Origin: Pseudomonas sp. v388
GTDB taxonomy: Bacteria; Pseudomonadota; Gammaproteobacteria; Pseudomonadales; Pseudomonadaceae
DNA length: 64,000 nt
Reading direction: 5' to 3'
Assembly: GCF_003935425.1 (NCBI RefSeq)
Contig: NZ_RHQN01000010.1
Coordinates: 158,232-222,231 of the forward strand
Each line of letters starts with the position of its first letter. Within the stretch, counting starts at the first letter, position 1. The notes under the pieces are model-generated. The model saw nothing but the letters and a program-made list of their open reading frames with translations. It had not been told where the DNA came from and searched no databases. Shown here piece by piece: positions 45,612-53,726 of this stretch. A program made the position numbers and the translations under genes.

Positions 45612-45797
45612 GGTCGGCAGGTCTCCTGACTGGCACGTCATGGTCATGTTCCGGCCTTCCCGGGAAACCCAGTGGCCAAGCAGATGCTTCGGAACAGACT
45701 CGATGCCTACAGTTGCGGGGGCAGTTTCGGTGACGACCCGATTGAATGGGGCGCGCGAATTCCCTGTTAGTTCCTCTCGGAAACCGACGGGGCGGCA
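45612..45797 (-). ncRNA. Cobalamin (AdoCbl/B12) riboswitch
   Basis: The minus strand carries the hallmark segments in order: a GGTTTCCGAGAGGAAC-type 5' stem, the GCAACTG region, GCCACTGG box, AAGGCCGG, and the conserved B12-box AGTCAGGAGACCTGCC (plus 45616-45633 reversed). It ends ~170 nt before the binding-protein start. It should switch off the transporter genes when cobalamin is plentiful. A GTTAT-palindrome overlaps the promoter just upstream. Confidence 0.9.
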
Positions 45798-45812
45798 TGT
45801 TATAGAATAACG
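45798..45812 (-). promoter_or_regulatory. Zur-like palindrome at the riboswitch promoter
   Basis: TGTTATAGAATAACG has perfect arms GTTAT/ATAAC and resembles the two Zur-like sites at 9777 and 15009. On the minus strand it also includes TATAAC, which could simply be the -10 element. It sits directly before the riboswitch. Confidence 0.4.
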
Positions 45813-45822
45813 AAACCAGATG

Positions 45823-46539
45823 CTACGGGTTTGCGCGAATCCGCTGCAAAGCGTTGATCAGATGCAGGCGCATGGCGGCCCGCGCGCTGTCGCGGTCCTG
45901 CTGGACGATGGCTTCGTAGATCAGCTCCTGTTCACGCTGCTGCACGGCCGGATCGTCTTCATGGACAACCGACGCCACATTGCCGAAACCGCTGCCGACC
46001 CGCGGCACAATGCCTTCGCCCAGTTGTGTCATGGCGTCGGTGAAAAAGCTATTGGCGGTGCACAGTACAATCTGCCGGTGGAACTCGAAATCAGCCTGCA
46101 AGGTCGGCGCGCCGGCCACCGTGCAAAGGTGCAGTGCGTCCAGCGCCGCGCGGATGGCAACCAGTTGTTCCGGCGTGCGGCGCTGGGCGGCGAGGGCGGC
46201 GGCTTCCGGCTCCAGACTCAGGCGCAACTCGATGATCGCGATGCCTGCGTTGCCGGTTGCCAGCGGCAGCGCTTCTGCATGCAGCGGGCGGGGCATCGCG
46301 GCGTCGACCACGAAGGTGCCGATCCCATGCCGGGTTTCGACCAGACCTTCGGCCTGCAGCCGCGACATGGCCTCGCGCACCACGGTACGGCTGACGCCGG
46401 TCTCGCGAATGATGACTTGCTCGGTGGGCAGTTTCTCGCCGCTGCCGATTTCGCCGTCGCGAATCCTGCGGGTGAATTCCGCGACCAGTTGCTGGGTCAG
46501 GCTGGAGCGGCGGCCGGTGGGCGAGGAAGGTTGGTCCAT
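45823..46539 (-). CDS. GntR-family (FadR subgroup) transcriptional regulator
   Basis: 238 aa from MDQPSSPTGRRSSLTQQL; the larger frame to 47448 is a shadow of the neighbour. N-terminal winged helix (IRDGEIGSGEKLPTEQVIIRETGVSRTVVREAMSRLQAEGLVETRHGIGTFVV), followed by the all-helical FCD effector domain with metal-binding positions (ELRLSLEPEAAALAAQRR, DFEFHRQI, EQELIYEAI). It is a close relative of the adjacent divergent GntR gene. Together they flank the uronate-type gene cluster. Its own stop lies 25 bp before the riboswitch promoter. Confidence 0.9.
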   Translation of the reverse strand: MDQPSSPTGRRSSLTQQLVAEFTRRIRDGEIGSGEKLPTEQVIIRETGVSRTVVREAMSRLQAEGLVETRHGIGTFVVDAAMPRPLHAEALPLATGNAGIAIIELRLSLEPEAAALAAQRRTPEQLVAIRAALDALHLCTVAGAPTLQADFEFHRQIVLCTANSFFTDAMTQLGEGIVPRVGSGFGNVASVVHEDDPAVQQREQELIYEAIVQQDRDSARAAMRLHLINALQRIRANP

Positions 46540-46618
46540 GGTCAGTGGGATCGTTCCGGATCGGGCTGTCGGTGGCGAACCTGGCGCACAGGGCGTCGGC
46601 TCGGGCGCGTTGAGTATA

Positions 46619-46646
46619 ACCACACCTCGGCTGGGTTTTGTGTGGT
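46619..46646. promoter_or_regulatory. Inverted repeat between the two divergent GntR genes
   Basis: ACCACAC (46619-46625) and GTGTGGT (46640-46646) form a 7-bp inverted repeat with a 14-bp gap. It is next to TATACT (46656), a possible -10 for the right-hand regulator. It may be an autoregulatory operator. Confidence 0.4.
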
Positions 46647-46689
46647 ATCGCGGCCTATACTCGCGCATTCCCCCCGAACCGAGGCTGCA

Positions 46690-47424
46690 ATGGCGGACAA
46701 CCTCCCTTCCGCGCAAAAGAACCACAGACGCCTGGCCGAAACCCTGGTCGACCGCTTTGCCCAACGCATGCGCGACGGGGTACTCAAGCGTGGCGAACGT
46801 CTGCCTTCGGAGCTGCACATCATGGAAGCCGAAGGCGTCAGCCGCACGGTGGTTCGTGATGCGCTGTCGCGCCTGCAGGCGGCGGGGCTGGTGGAGACCC
46901 GTCATGGTGTCGGGACGTTCGTGCTGGACATGCCGCCGCCGGAGGGGTTTTCGGTAGGGCCGTCGACCATTGCGACGCTGTCGGACGTACTCAATCTGCT
47001 GGAATTTCGCCTGAGCGTGGAAGTCGAGGCGGCCGGTCTTGCCGCACAGCGGCGGTCGCCTGAAGCGCTGCTGGAACTGCGCCGGGCGTTCGATGCGCTG
47101 CTGGAAGGCCCGGAAAAATCCGGCACCACCATCAATGCCGATTTTCAGTTTCACCTCAAGATCGCCAAGGCTTCGGGCAATGCTTACCTGATCGACATCA
47201 TGAAGCATCTGGGCACCAAGCTGATTCCGCGTACCCGGATGAATTCGGCCTACACCGGCCAGAGCGACCGCAGCGCCTACCTGGCCGGCATCAACGCCGA
47301 ACACCGGCAGATCTACAACGCCATCGCCCAGGGCGACGCCGACGCCGCCCGCGCCGCGATGTACCTGCACCTGAGCGGCAGCCGGACGCGCCTGCGCAGG
47401 ACGCAGGCGTTGTACAGCGATTGA
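46690..47424 (+). CDS. GntR-family (FadR subgroup) transcriptional regulator, paralog of its divergent neighbour
   Basis: 244 aa from ATG 46690 (MADNLPSAQKNHRRLAETLV). The HTH reads MRDGVLKRGERLPSELHIMEAEGVSRTVVRDALSRLQAAGLVETRHGVGTFVLD. The FCD domain has EFRLSVEVEAAGLAAQRRSPEALL, NADFQFHLKIAKASGN and GINAEHRQIYNAIAQGDADAARAAM. The DNA-binding helices nearly match those of the neighbouring regulator, so both may read similar operators. The 150-bp gap holds an ACCACAC/GTGTGGT inverted repeat (46619/46640). Converges with the KdgM-like gene. Confidence 0.9.
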   Translation: MADNLPSAQKNHRRLAETLVDRFAQRMRDGVLKRGERLPSELHIMEAEGVSRTVVRDALSRLQAAGLVETRHGVGTFVLDMPPPEGFSVGPSTIATLSDVLNLLEFRLSVEVEAAGLAAQRRSPEALLELRRAFDALLEGPEKSGTTINADFQFHLKIAKASGNAYLIDIMKHLGTKLIPRTRMNSAYTGQSDRSAYLAGINAEHRQIYNAIAQGDADAARAAMYLHLSGSRTRLRRTQALYSD

Positions 47425-47530
47425 CCGCCCAACCGCAGTCGCCGGCAAGCGGCCTCCACCAGAACCGGCGACAAAGCGCCCTTAGGGCTCAGCCTGCCGG
47501 CGAAGGGGCCCTCATTGGCTGCCGCGGATC

Positions 47531-48253
47531 TCAGAGAAAGTTGTACTGCACCCCCACCCGCAATCTCAGCTGGCGTTTGTCGTCCTCGGAATCGACCTTG
47601 ATGTCGCCGACTTCGAAGAACGGCACCCAGTGCTTGTCCCACTTGTATTTGAACGCCGCGTTCTGTTCGTAATCGGTCTTGCCGTTGTCGAAGCGGATGT
47701 AGTCTGCGTCGAAATAGGTGAACTGGTATTCATAGGCCCACGGCCCTTGGGTTGCATAGTTGAGCCACACGTCGAAGCGATTGATCGACTGGTCGTTCAT
47801 CTGGTTGTCGGGCATGTCCCGGTTGACCTTGTCGCGGTCCAGCTTGATCGAGTCGTAGCGATAACGGCCCGACACCGTCAACTGATCGGTGACCTTGTAG
47901 CCCACCTTGAGCCCCATCTTGTAGGCGGTGGATTTCTCGATGCTTTCCAGGGCCAGCGAAGGGGTTAGCAGCCACTTGTCGTTGAGCCGGTGTTGATAGC
48001 TCACGGTCAGCTCGTGGCCGTTGCCCACCGTGTTGTCGAACGCCACGTCCTGCCGGTCGCCGGCAGTCTTGTATTTCAGCTCGCCTTCGAACCCCCAGCC
48101 GCTGTCCAGGCGCGTGCCGAATTTGACCCGGTCGGCGTGCATGCGGGTGCTCTCGGCATACTGATGCCGGTAGTTGATGTAGGCGCTGTCGGCATAGGCC
48201 CAGGCGCTGCAGAACAGGGTGGTGAAAGCGATCAATGCAGTGGTTTTTGTCAT
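47531..48253 (-). CDS. KdgM-family oligogalacturonate-specific porin
   Basis: 240 aa with a signal peptide (MTKTTALIAFTTLFCSAWAYA, cut before DSAYINYRHQY). The mature protein is a 12-stranded barrel of KdgM type: YINYRHQYAESTRMHADRVKFG, WGFEGELKYKT, ELTVSYQHRLNDKWLLTPSLALE, GLKVGYKVTDQLTVSGRYRYDS, and the final strand VGVQYNFL. Family members let oligogalacturonates or other acidic oligosaccharides across the outer membrane. It is 132 bp downstream of the ABC transporter genes on the same strand. This is one reason to read the cluster as pectin- or uronate-related. Confidence 0.88.
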   Translation of the reverse strand: MTKTTALIAFTTLFCSAWAYADSAYINYRHQYAESTRMHADRVKFGTRLDSGWGFEGELKYKTAGDRQDVAFDNTVGNGHELTVSYQHRLNDKWLLTPSLALESIEKSTAYKMGLKVGYKVTDQLTVSGRYRYDSIKLDRDKVNRDMPDNQMNDQSINRFDVWLNYATQGPWAYEYQFTYFDADYIRFDNGKTDYEQNAAFKYKWDKHWVPFFEVGDIKVDSEDDKRQLRLRVGVQYNFL

Positions 48254-48385
48254 GGTTTTTATTCTTGTTTGATTTGGTTTTCGGTAGGTGTGAGCAAATC
48301 GCGGGCAGCCGAACCCCTTGCCGGTCAGGCCGGGGATAGTTGTCAGCGGGATAAAGCGAATGGCTGCCGAAAGGGCAGCGGGTCG

Positions 48386-49150
48386 TCAGCCAGTCAGGCG
48401 CACGTCCATGTCTCGACTGGCCTGAATCAGCAGTCGGGAGTACTCATGCTGCGCCTGGTTATCGACCAGCCGCCGGGTGTCGAGGGTTTCCACCACCTGG
48501 CCCTGTTGCATTACCGCCACGCGGTCGCACAGGTGTGCGACGACGCCCAGATCATGGGTGACCATCAGGTACGTCAGCCCTTGCTGCCGATGCAGATCGG
48601 CCAGCAGATTGAGAATCTCCGCCTGCACCGACACGTCCAGCGCCGAGGTGGGTTCGTCCAGCAGCAACACTCGCGGTTGCAGAATCAGCGCCCGGGCAAT
48701 GGCCACGCGCTGGCGTTGCCCGCCGGATAACTGATGTGGATACCGAAAGCGAAAGCTCTCGTTGAGCCCTACCTGATTCAGCACCTCGCAGACCCGCCGG
48801 TCGCGCTCGCCGATACGGTGGATGCTGAGCGGCTCTTTCAGCGCCGTATCGATGGTGTGGCGCGGATGCAGCGACGCGTAGGGGTCCTGAAACACCATCT
48901 GCACCTTGCGACAGTGGTCGGCGTCGAGACTGCGCTGGATCGCCTGACCCGCCAGGCGCAGCGTCCCGGTCCAGTGCTGATATTGCCCGGCCAGGCAACG
49001 CAGCACGGTGGTCTTGCCCGACCCGGACTCGCCGACCAGCCCGAACGACTGGCCTTCCTCGACCCGCAGGTCGACATTGCGTAATACCTGATTCAGCGCA
49101 GCACCGGTGCCAAAGCTCAGGTTGAGTGAATCGACTTCGATCATGGCCAT
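48386..49150 (-). CDS. ABC transporter ATP-binding protein, OppF/DppF-like
   Basis: 254 aa from MAMIEVD (an alternative start is MIEVD, 6 bp later). Walker A GESGSGKTT, signature LSGGQRQRVAIARAL, Walker B LLLDEPTSALD. Second ATPase of an Opp/Dpp-type importer; it begins 10 bp after the OppD-type stop. Forms a heterodimer with the other ATPase. Such systems carry peptides or, as the neighbours suggest here, other small compounds such as oligouronides; not decided by sequence. Confidence 0.9.
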   Translation of the reverse strand: MAMIEVDSLNLSFGTGAALNQVLRNVDLRVEEGQSFGLVGESGSGKTTVLRCLAGQYQHWTGTLRLAGQAIQRSLDADHCRKVQMVFQDPYASLHPRHTIDTALKEPLSIHRIGERDRRVCEVLNQVGLNESFRFRYPHQLSGGQRQRVAIARALILQPRVLLLDEPTSALDVSVQAEILNLLADLHRQQGLTYLMVTHDLGVVAHLCDRVAVMQQGQVVETLDTRRLVDNQAQHEYSRLLIQASRDMDVRLTG

Positions 49151-49160
49151 GGGAGCAGTC

Positions 49161-50000
49161 TCAGTGAATGAGCCAAAGGGGATCGCGTTGCAACACCGGC
49201 AGGGTGGCACGCGGCCGGTCGAGGCTGGGCAGGGCGGCGAGCAGGCCCTGGGTGTACGGATGACGCGCCTGATCCAGTTCGTCGGCGGCCAGGGATTCCA
49301 CGACACGCCCGGCATACATGACCAGCACCCGGTCGCAGAAGTGGCGGACCATGTTCAGGTCGTGACTGATGAAAATCAGCCCCAGGTCCCGCTCGCTGAC
49401 CAGTTCCTCCAGTACATTGAGCACCTGGCGGCGCACCGACACGTCCAGTGCTGAAGTGGGCTCGTCGGCAATGATCACCTGGGGATCGGTGATGACCATC
49501 ATCGCGATCATGATCCGCTGGCCCATGCCGCCGGAAACCTCATGGGGATACAGCTCGTAGACCCGTGCCGGTTCGCGGATATGCACCTCGGCCAGCATTG
49601 CCAGAGTGCGTTCCCGTGCCTCGCGCCGGGACACCTTGTGGTGGGCCAGGTACGCCTCGGCAATCTGCTCGCCGACCTTGATCACCGGATTAAGCGAGTA
49701 TTTGGGGTCTTGCATGATCATCGACATGCGTCGCCCGCGAATGCCCTGGATCTGCTTTTCGCTGCAAGCCAGCAGGTCGACGTCGCCAAAGCGCATCGTC
49801 CTGGCGGAGACCCGCGCCGAAGTCGGATGCAGGCGCAACAGGCTGCGCCCCACCGTGGATTTCCCTGAGCCGGATTCGCCGACAATCGCCAGCTTCTCAC
49901 GGCCCAGAGTGAACGACACGTCGCGCACCGCCGGGCTGGCCACGCCACCACTGATGAACTCGACCCGCAAATCCTCTACCGCAAGCTTGATCTCTGACAT
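49161..50000 (-). CDS. ABC transporter ATP-binding protein, OppD/DppD-like
   Basis: 279 aa from MSEIKLAVEDL with AGGAAGAG upstream. Walker A GESGSGKST, signature VSGGMGQRIMIAMMV, where GMGQR replaces the usual GQQQR form, and Walker B VIIADEPTSALD. The C-terminal oligopeptide-transporter extension (YTQGLLAALPSLDRPRATLPVL) is present. It stands between the permease and OppF-like genes on one strand, spaced 29 and 10 bp. Confidence 0.9.
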   Translation of the reverse strand: MSEIKLAVEDLRVEFISGGVASPAVRDVSFTLGREKLAIVGESGSGKSTVGRSLLRLHPTSARVSARTMRFGDVDLLACSEKQIQGIRGRRMSMIMQDPKYSLNPVIKVGEQIAEAYLAHHKVSRREARERTLAMLAEVHIREPARVYELYPHEVSGGMGQRIMIAMMVITDPQVIIADEPTSALDVSVRRQVLNVLEELVSERDLGLIFISHDLNMVRHFCDRVLVMYAGRVVESLAADELDQARHPYTQGLLAALPSLDRPRATLPVLQRDPLWLIH

Positions 50001-50029
50001 GGCGCTCTTCCTTGTTGTGATGGCTGTCA

Positions 50030-50938
50030 TTACTTGGCGTTACGTGGGTCGAGCACATCCCGCAGGCCGTCGCCGAGCAGGTTGAAGGCCAGGCTGACCA
50101 GCATGATGGTGGCGCCGGGTGCTGCCACCAGCCACCAGCTTTCGAGCATGTAGCGCCGGCCGCTGGAAATCATCGCGCCCCATTCCGGCAACGGTGCCTG
50201 CGCGCCCAGGCCGAGGAAGCCCAAGGCGGCGGCCGTCAGGATGATGCTCGCCATGTTCATGGTCAGGCGGATGATCACCGACGACAGGCACATGGGAATG
50301 ATGTGCCTGGCGATGATGCGCAGTGTCGAAGCGCCCTGCAGTTTCACAGCCACCACGAAGTCGGCGTAGCGCAGCGACAGGGTTTCTGCACGCGCCAGAC
50401 GGGCTATCGGCGGCCAGGCTGTAAGGGCAATGGCGATGACTGCATGCTCCAGTCCCGGACCCAATGCGGCGATGAACGCCAGGGCTAGCACCAGGCTGGG
50501 GAACGAGATGAAGATGTCGGTGACGCGCATGAACAGACCGTCCACCCAGCCGCCGTAATAGCCGGACACGGTGCCGATCAACAGGCCGATGGGGCCGACG
50601 ATCACCGTGACCAGCATCACGATGTACAACGTGACCCTCGAGCCATAGACCAGGCGGCTGAACACATCCCGGCCGTACTCGTCGGTGCCGAACCAGTTTT
50701 GCGCGCCGGGCATGCGCAAGGCGGCGGACAGGTCCTGGGCCAGCGGATCGTGAGTGGCGATCAGCGGCGCGAACAGGGCAACCACCATCAAGGTTCCGAT
50801 CACCACCAGCCCGGCCAGGGTCATCGGGTTGCGCAGCAGAAAGTGCATCAGGCGCGAACTGCTGGCGCAGAACGCCGCCAGGCTGGATTGCGGAGCGCTG
50901 ATCATGGGGTTGGCGCTGCTTGCGATTGAGGTATTCAT
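50030..50938 (-). CDS. ABC transporter permease, OppC/DppC-like
   Basis: 302 aa, six transmembrane segments. Begins with the N-terminal OppC region (NPMTLAGLVVIGTLMVVALFAPLIATHDPLAQDL), then GTDEYGRDVFSRLVYGSR, the EAA-type coupling loop (ALRYADFVVAVKLQGASTLRIIARHIIP) and the C-terminal FNLLGDGLRDVLDPR. Its start abuts the OppB-like stop at 50938, so the permease pair is translated together. Confidence 0.92.
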   Translation of the reverse strand: MNTSIASSANPMISAPQSSLAAFCASSSRLMHFLLRNPMTLAGLVVIGTLMVVALFAPLIATHDPLAQDLSAALRMPGAQNWFGTDEYGRDVFSRLVYGSRVTLYIVMLVTVIVGPIGLLIGTVSGYYGGWVDGLFMRVTDIFISFPSLVLALAFIAALGPGLEHAVIAIALTAWPPIARLARAETLSLRYADFVVAVKLQGASTLRIIARHIIPMCLSSVIIRLTMNMASIILTAAALGFLGLGAQAPLPEWGAMISSGRRYMLESWWLVAAPGATIMLVSLAFNLLGDGLRDVLDPRNAK

Positions 50939-51975
50939 CAGCGTGTTCTCGGGTCGAAGACTTTGTAGAGGGCATCACTGATCTGGTTCAGCGCGACGAA
51001 GATCAGGCCGATCAGCAGCACGCAGGCCATCACTGCATTCATATCCCCCAGTAGCAGGCTGCTGGTCAGGTACTGGCCGAAGCCGGGCCAGGCGAATACG
51101 GTTTCGATCAGTACCGCACCTTCTAGAAGCCCGCCATAAGCCAGTGCCACAATGGTCAGCAGTTGCACTCGGATGTTGCGAAACGCATGGCCCCAGATGA
51201 TCCGTCGCTGGGACAAGCCCTTGACCCGCGCGGTGATGATGTACTCCTGGGAAAGCTGTTCGAGCATGAAGCTGCGGGTCATGCGGCTGATGTAGGCCAC
51301 CGAGTTGAAACTCAGGATCACTGCCGGCAGCAGGATGTGCCGCACTGCGCTGCGAAACGCCTCCCAGTCGCCGGCCAAGGCGGTGTCCACCAACAGCAGC
51401 CCGGTGCGGGTTTCGATCAGGCCGTCGTAGGCCAGGCCGATGCGCCCGACACCGCCGGCCCAGCCCAGCCAGGCGTAGAACACCAGGAAAGCCATCATGC
51501 CCAGCCAGAAGATCGGCGTTGAATAACCGAACAGGGTAATGAGCCGGGCGAAATGGTCGCCGGCCCGGCCTTGGTGCGTGGCGGCGTAGACGCCCAGCGG
51601 CAGCCCGACCAATACGCCGAACAGGATCGCCAGGGTCGCCAGCTCTAGCGTGGCGGGAAATACCCGGACGATGTCGTCGATCACCGGATGGCCGGTGAGC
51701 AAGGCCATGCCCAGGTCGCCATGCAGCAGGTCGGTGAGGTACAGGCCGAACTGGGTCCAGAGTGGCTTGTCCAGGCCCAGTTCCTGATAGGCCTGGGCGT
51801 AGGCGGCGGCGTCGGCGTCGGGGCCGACGATGGCCAATACCGGGTCGAGCGGCATGACCCGGCCAATGAAGAAAGTGAGCAACAGCAAGCCGAACAGGGT
51901 CGCCGCCACTGAACCGCTGCGACGGGTGCCATGGGCGACCCGACTGCTCCAAAAAGAAATCGATGCACTCGACAT
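50938..51975 (-). CDS. ABC transporter permease, OppB/DppB-like
   Basis: 345 aa from ATG 51975 (MSSASISFWSSRV). Family segments are LLTFFIGRVMPLDPVLAIVGPDAD, DLGMALLTGHPVIDDI, the EAA loop SQEYIITARVKGLSQRRIIWGHAFRNI, and EGAVLIETVFAWPGFGQYL. Follows the binding protein by 39 bp on the same strand. It forms the membrane channel with the OppC-like permease. Confidence 0.92.
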   Translation of the reverse strand: MSSASISFWSSRVAHGTRRSGSVAATLFGLLLLTFFIGRVMPLDPVLAIVGPDADAAAYAQAYQELGLDKPLWTQFGLYLTDLLHGDLGMALLTGHPVIDDIVRVFPATLELATLAILFGVLVGLPLGVYAATHQGRAGDHFARLITLFGYSTPIFWLGMMAFLVFYAWLGWAGGVGRIGLAYDGLIETRTGLLLVDTALAGDWEAFRSAVRHILLPAVILSFNSVAYISRMTRSFMLEQLSQEYIITARVKGLSQRRIIWGHAFRNIRVQLLTIVALAYGGLLEGAVLIETVFAWPGFGQYLTSSLLLGDMNAVMACVLLIGLIFVALNQISDALYKVFDPRTR

Positions 51976-52014
51976 GAGTTGTCCTGCCTTGGATTGAGCG
52001 AGGGAAGGCTTGGG

Positions 52015-53637
52015 TCAGCGTTGCTTGTAGACGTCGCGCAGGCGGGTTGTGGCCGCGCTGTGTCCCTGGTACTGGCGCACATCGCTGTGCAGGACCACTT
52101 CATCGGTCATCTGCGACACCGGCATGATCGGCCCGGCGGCCTGGTCGTACAGCATCTGGATGCGCTGGTACAGCGCCAGTTGGCGATTTGCGTCCCGTTC
52201 CTGTTCGGCCTGCTCGATCAACTGATTGATCTCGGCGTTGTAGTACGAAGTGCGCCAGCCCTGGAAATTGCTCAGCTTGGCCTGTTCGCGATTGTCCGGG
52301 TTGTAGATCAGTGCGCGCAGGCTGGAATGCGGGTGGCGCTCGGCACCGCCGCCGCCGCGACCGACCAGGATGTCGAAGCGCCGTTCGCGCATCGCGCCAT
52401 AAATCTGGTTGCCGGTGCCGGTGATGATGTTGGCGCGGATCCCGGCCTGCGCCAGGGTCGATTGCAGGCTGGTGGCGATATTGATGAAGGGCGAATCAGT
52501 GAGAGAACGGATGCTGATGTCGAAACCGTTCGGATACCCGGCCTCGGCGAGCAGGCGCTTGGCCTGGGCGACATTGAGCGCGTAACCCGGATCGTCCAGG
52601 CGAGCCGCCAGGCCCAGTTGCAGCGGGCGCTGGTTGATCAGGCCGTAATGCGGCATGACGACCTGGTTGATGCCTTGGTAATCGATCAGCGAGCGGACCG
52701 CCTGGCGCACCCGCACATCCTGAAACAGCGGCTGCTCCATGCTCAGTGCGACGTAGTAGATGGTGCCGCGCGCAATGGTCTGCACCGCGACGTCCTCGGA
52801 GCGGGTCAGCGCCTTGATGTCCGAAGCGGCCATGCCCCGAGCGACGTCCAGATCACCGCGTTCCACCATCAGGCGCAAGGCCTGGGATTCGGTCATGTTG
52901 CGCATTATCACCCGGCGCATCTTGGCCGGCCCGCGCCAGTACTGATCGAAGCGGGTCATGAGGATGACGTCGTTGGCGCGCCAGATGTCCAGCTTGAAGG
53001 CGCCGGAGCCTGCGGTATGAGTGGTCAGCCACGCTGCTCCCAGGTCGTCGCCCTTGGCATGTTCAAGAGCGGTCAGCCGATCGACGACAAATGCACTGGG
53101 CGAGGTCGCCAGGGTATTGAGCACCAGCAGCGGGTCGGTCGGCTTGGGCAGATCCATCACGAAGGTGGTCGGCCCTTCGGCACGCATCAATTGCGCCACG
53201 TTCGCGGCGGTGTAGCCGTAGGCTTTCCAGGTCGAGGCCAGGGCTCTGTTCAGGGTGATCACCCGCTGCAATGACCAGGCAACATCTTGGGCGCTCAGCG
53301 GGTTGCCGGAATGAAAGTTCACTCCGGAGCGCAGATGAAACGTCAGGCGCATGCGGTCGGGGCTGATTTCCCAACGTTCGGCCAGGGCCGGCACCAGGCG
53401 ATCCGGCTGCGCGGCGTCCTGCTCCAGCAGCATGTCGTAGACGTTGGCATTGACCTCCGACACTTCCAGTCCGGTGGCGCCGGCAGGGTCCAGAGACAGC
53501 AGATTGATCATGCTCATGCCGACCACCAGTTGGTCGACCGGGGTTTCGCCGCGCGCCAGGGCGGGCGGTGGTTGCAACGCTGTCGCCATGACGGCGAGGC
53601 AAAGCAGCCAGGGCAGGCGCTTGGGCCAGAGTTTCAT
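52015..53637 (-). CDS. ABC transporter substrate-binding protein, SBP_bac_5 (OppA/DppA-like)
   Basis: 540 aa from MKLWPKRLPWLLCLAVMATALQ (signal peptide, cut near ALA-RGET). SBP_bac_5 fold: LAERWEISPDRMRLTFHLRSGVNFHSGNPLSAQDVAWSLQRV, DVRVRQAVRSLIDYQGI, AKRLLAEAGYPNGFDISI. The family takes peptides, and several members take oligosaccharides or opines. The gene is second in the leftward operon begun by the enolase-superfamily gene at 54881 (89-bp gap), with the porin at the far end, favouring a sugar-acid or oligouronide ligand. That assignment is inference. Confidence 0.9.
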   Translation of the reverse strand: MKLWPKRLPWLLCLAVMATALQPPPALARGETPVDQLVVGMSMINLLSLDPAGATGLEVSEVNANVYDMLLEQDAAQPDRLVPALAERWEISPDRMRLTFHLRSGVNFHSGNPLSAQDVAWSLQRVITLNRALASTWKAYGYTAANVAQLMRAEGPTTFVMDLPKPTDPLLVLNTLATSPSAFVVDRLTALEHAKGDDLGAAWLTTHTAGSGAFKLDIWRANDVILMTRFDQYWRGPAKMRRVIMRNMTESQALRLMVERGDLDVARGMAASDIKALTRSEDVAVQTIARGTIYYVALSMEQPLFQDVRVRQAVRSLIDYQGINQVVMPHYGLINQRPLQLGLAARLDDPGYALNVAQAKRLLAEAGYPNGFDISIRSLTDSPFINIATSLQSTLAQAGIRANIITGTGNQIYGAMRERRFDILVGRGGGGAERHPHSSLRALIYNPDNREQAKLSNFQGWRTSYYNAEINQLIEQAEQERDANRQLALYQRIQMLYDQAAGPIMPVSQMTDEVVLHSDVRQYQGHSAATTRLRDVYKQR

Positions 53638-53726
53638 GGGGCGGTCCTTTCTTATATTTATTAAGACGCTTACTTGTCGAAACACGTGTGCGAAGGGCGC
53701 TGCGCTCGCCCTCGCGGTACAGCGGG

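Noticed and set aside
46690-47448. Minus-strand extension of the left GntR gene through the right GntR gene
   Set aside because: The two genes are divergent and each has a normal start; the extension translates the opposite strand of the neighbour and resembles nothing.
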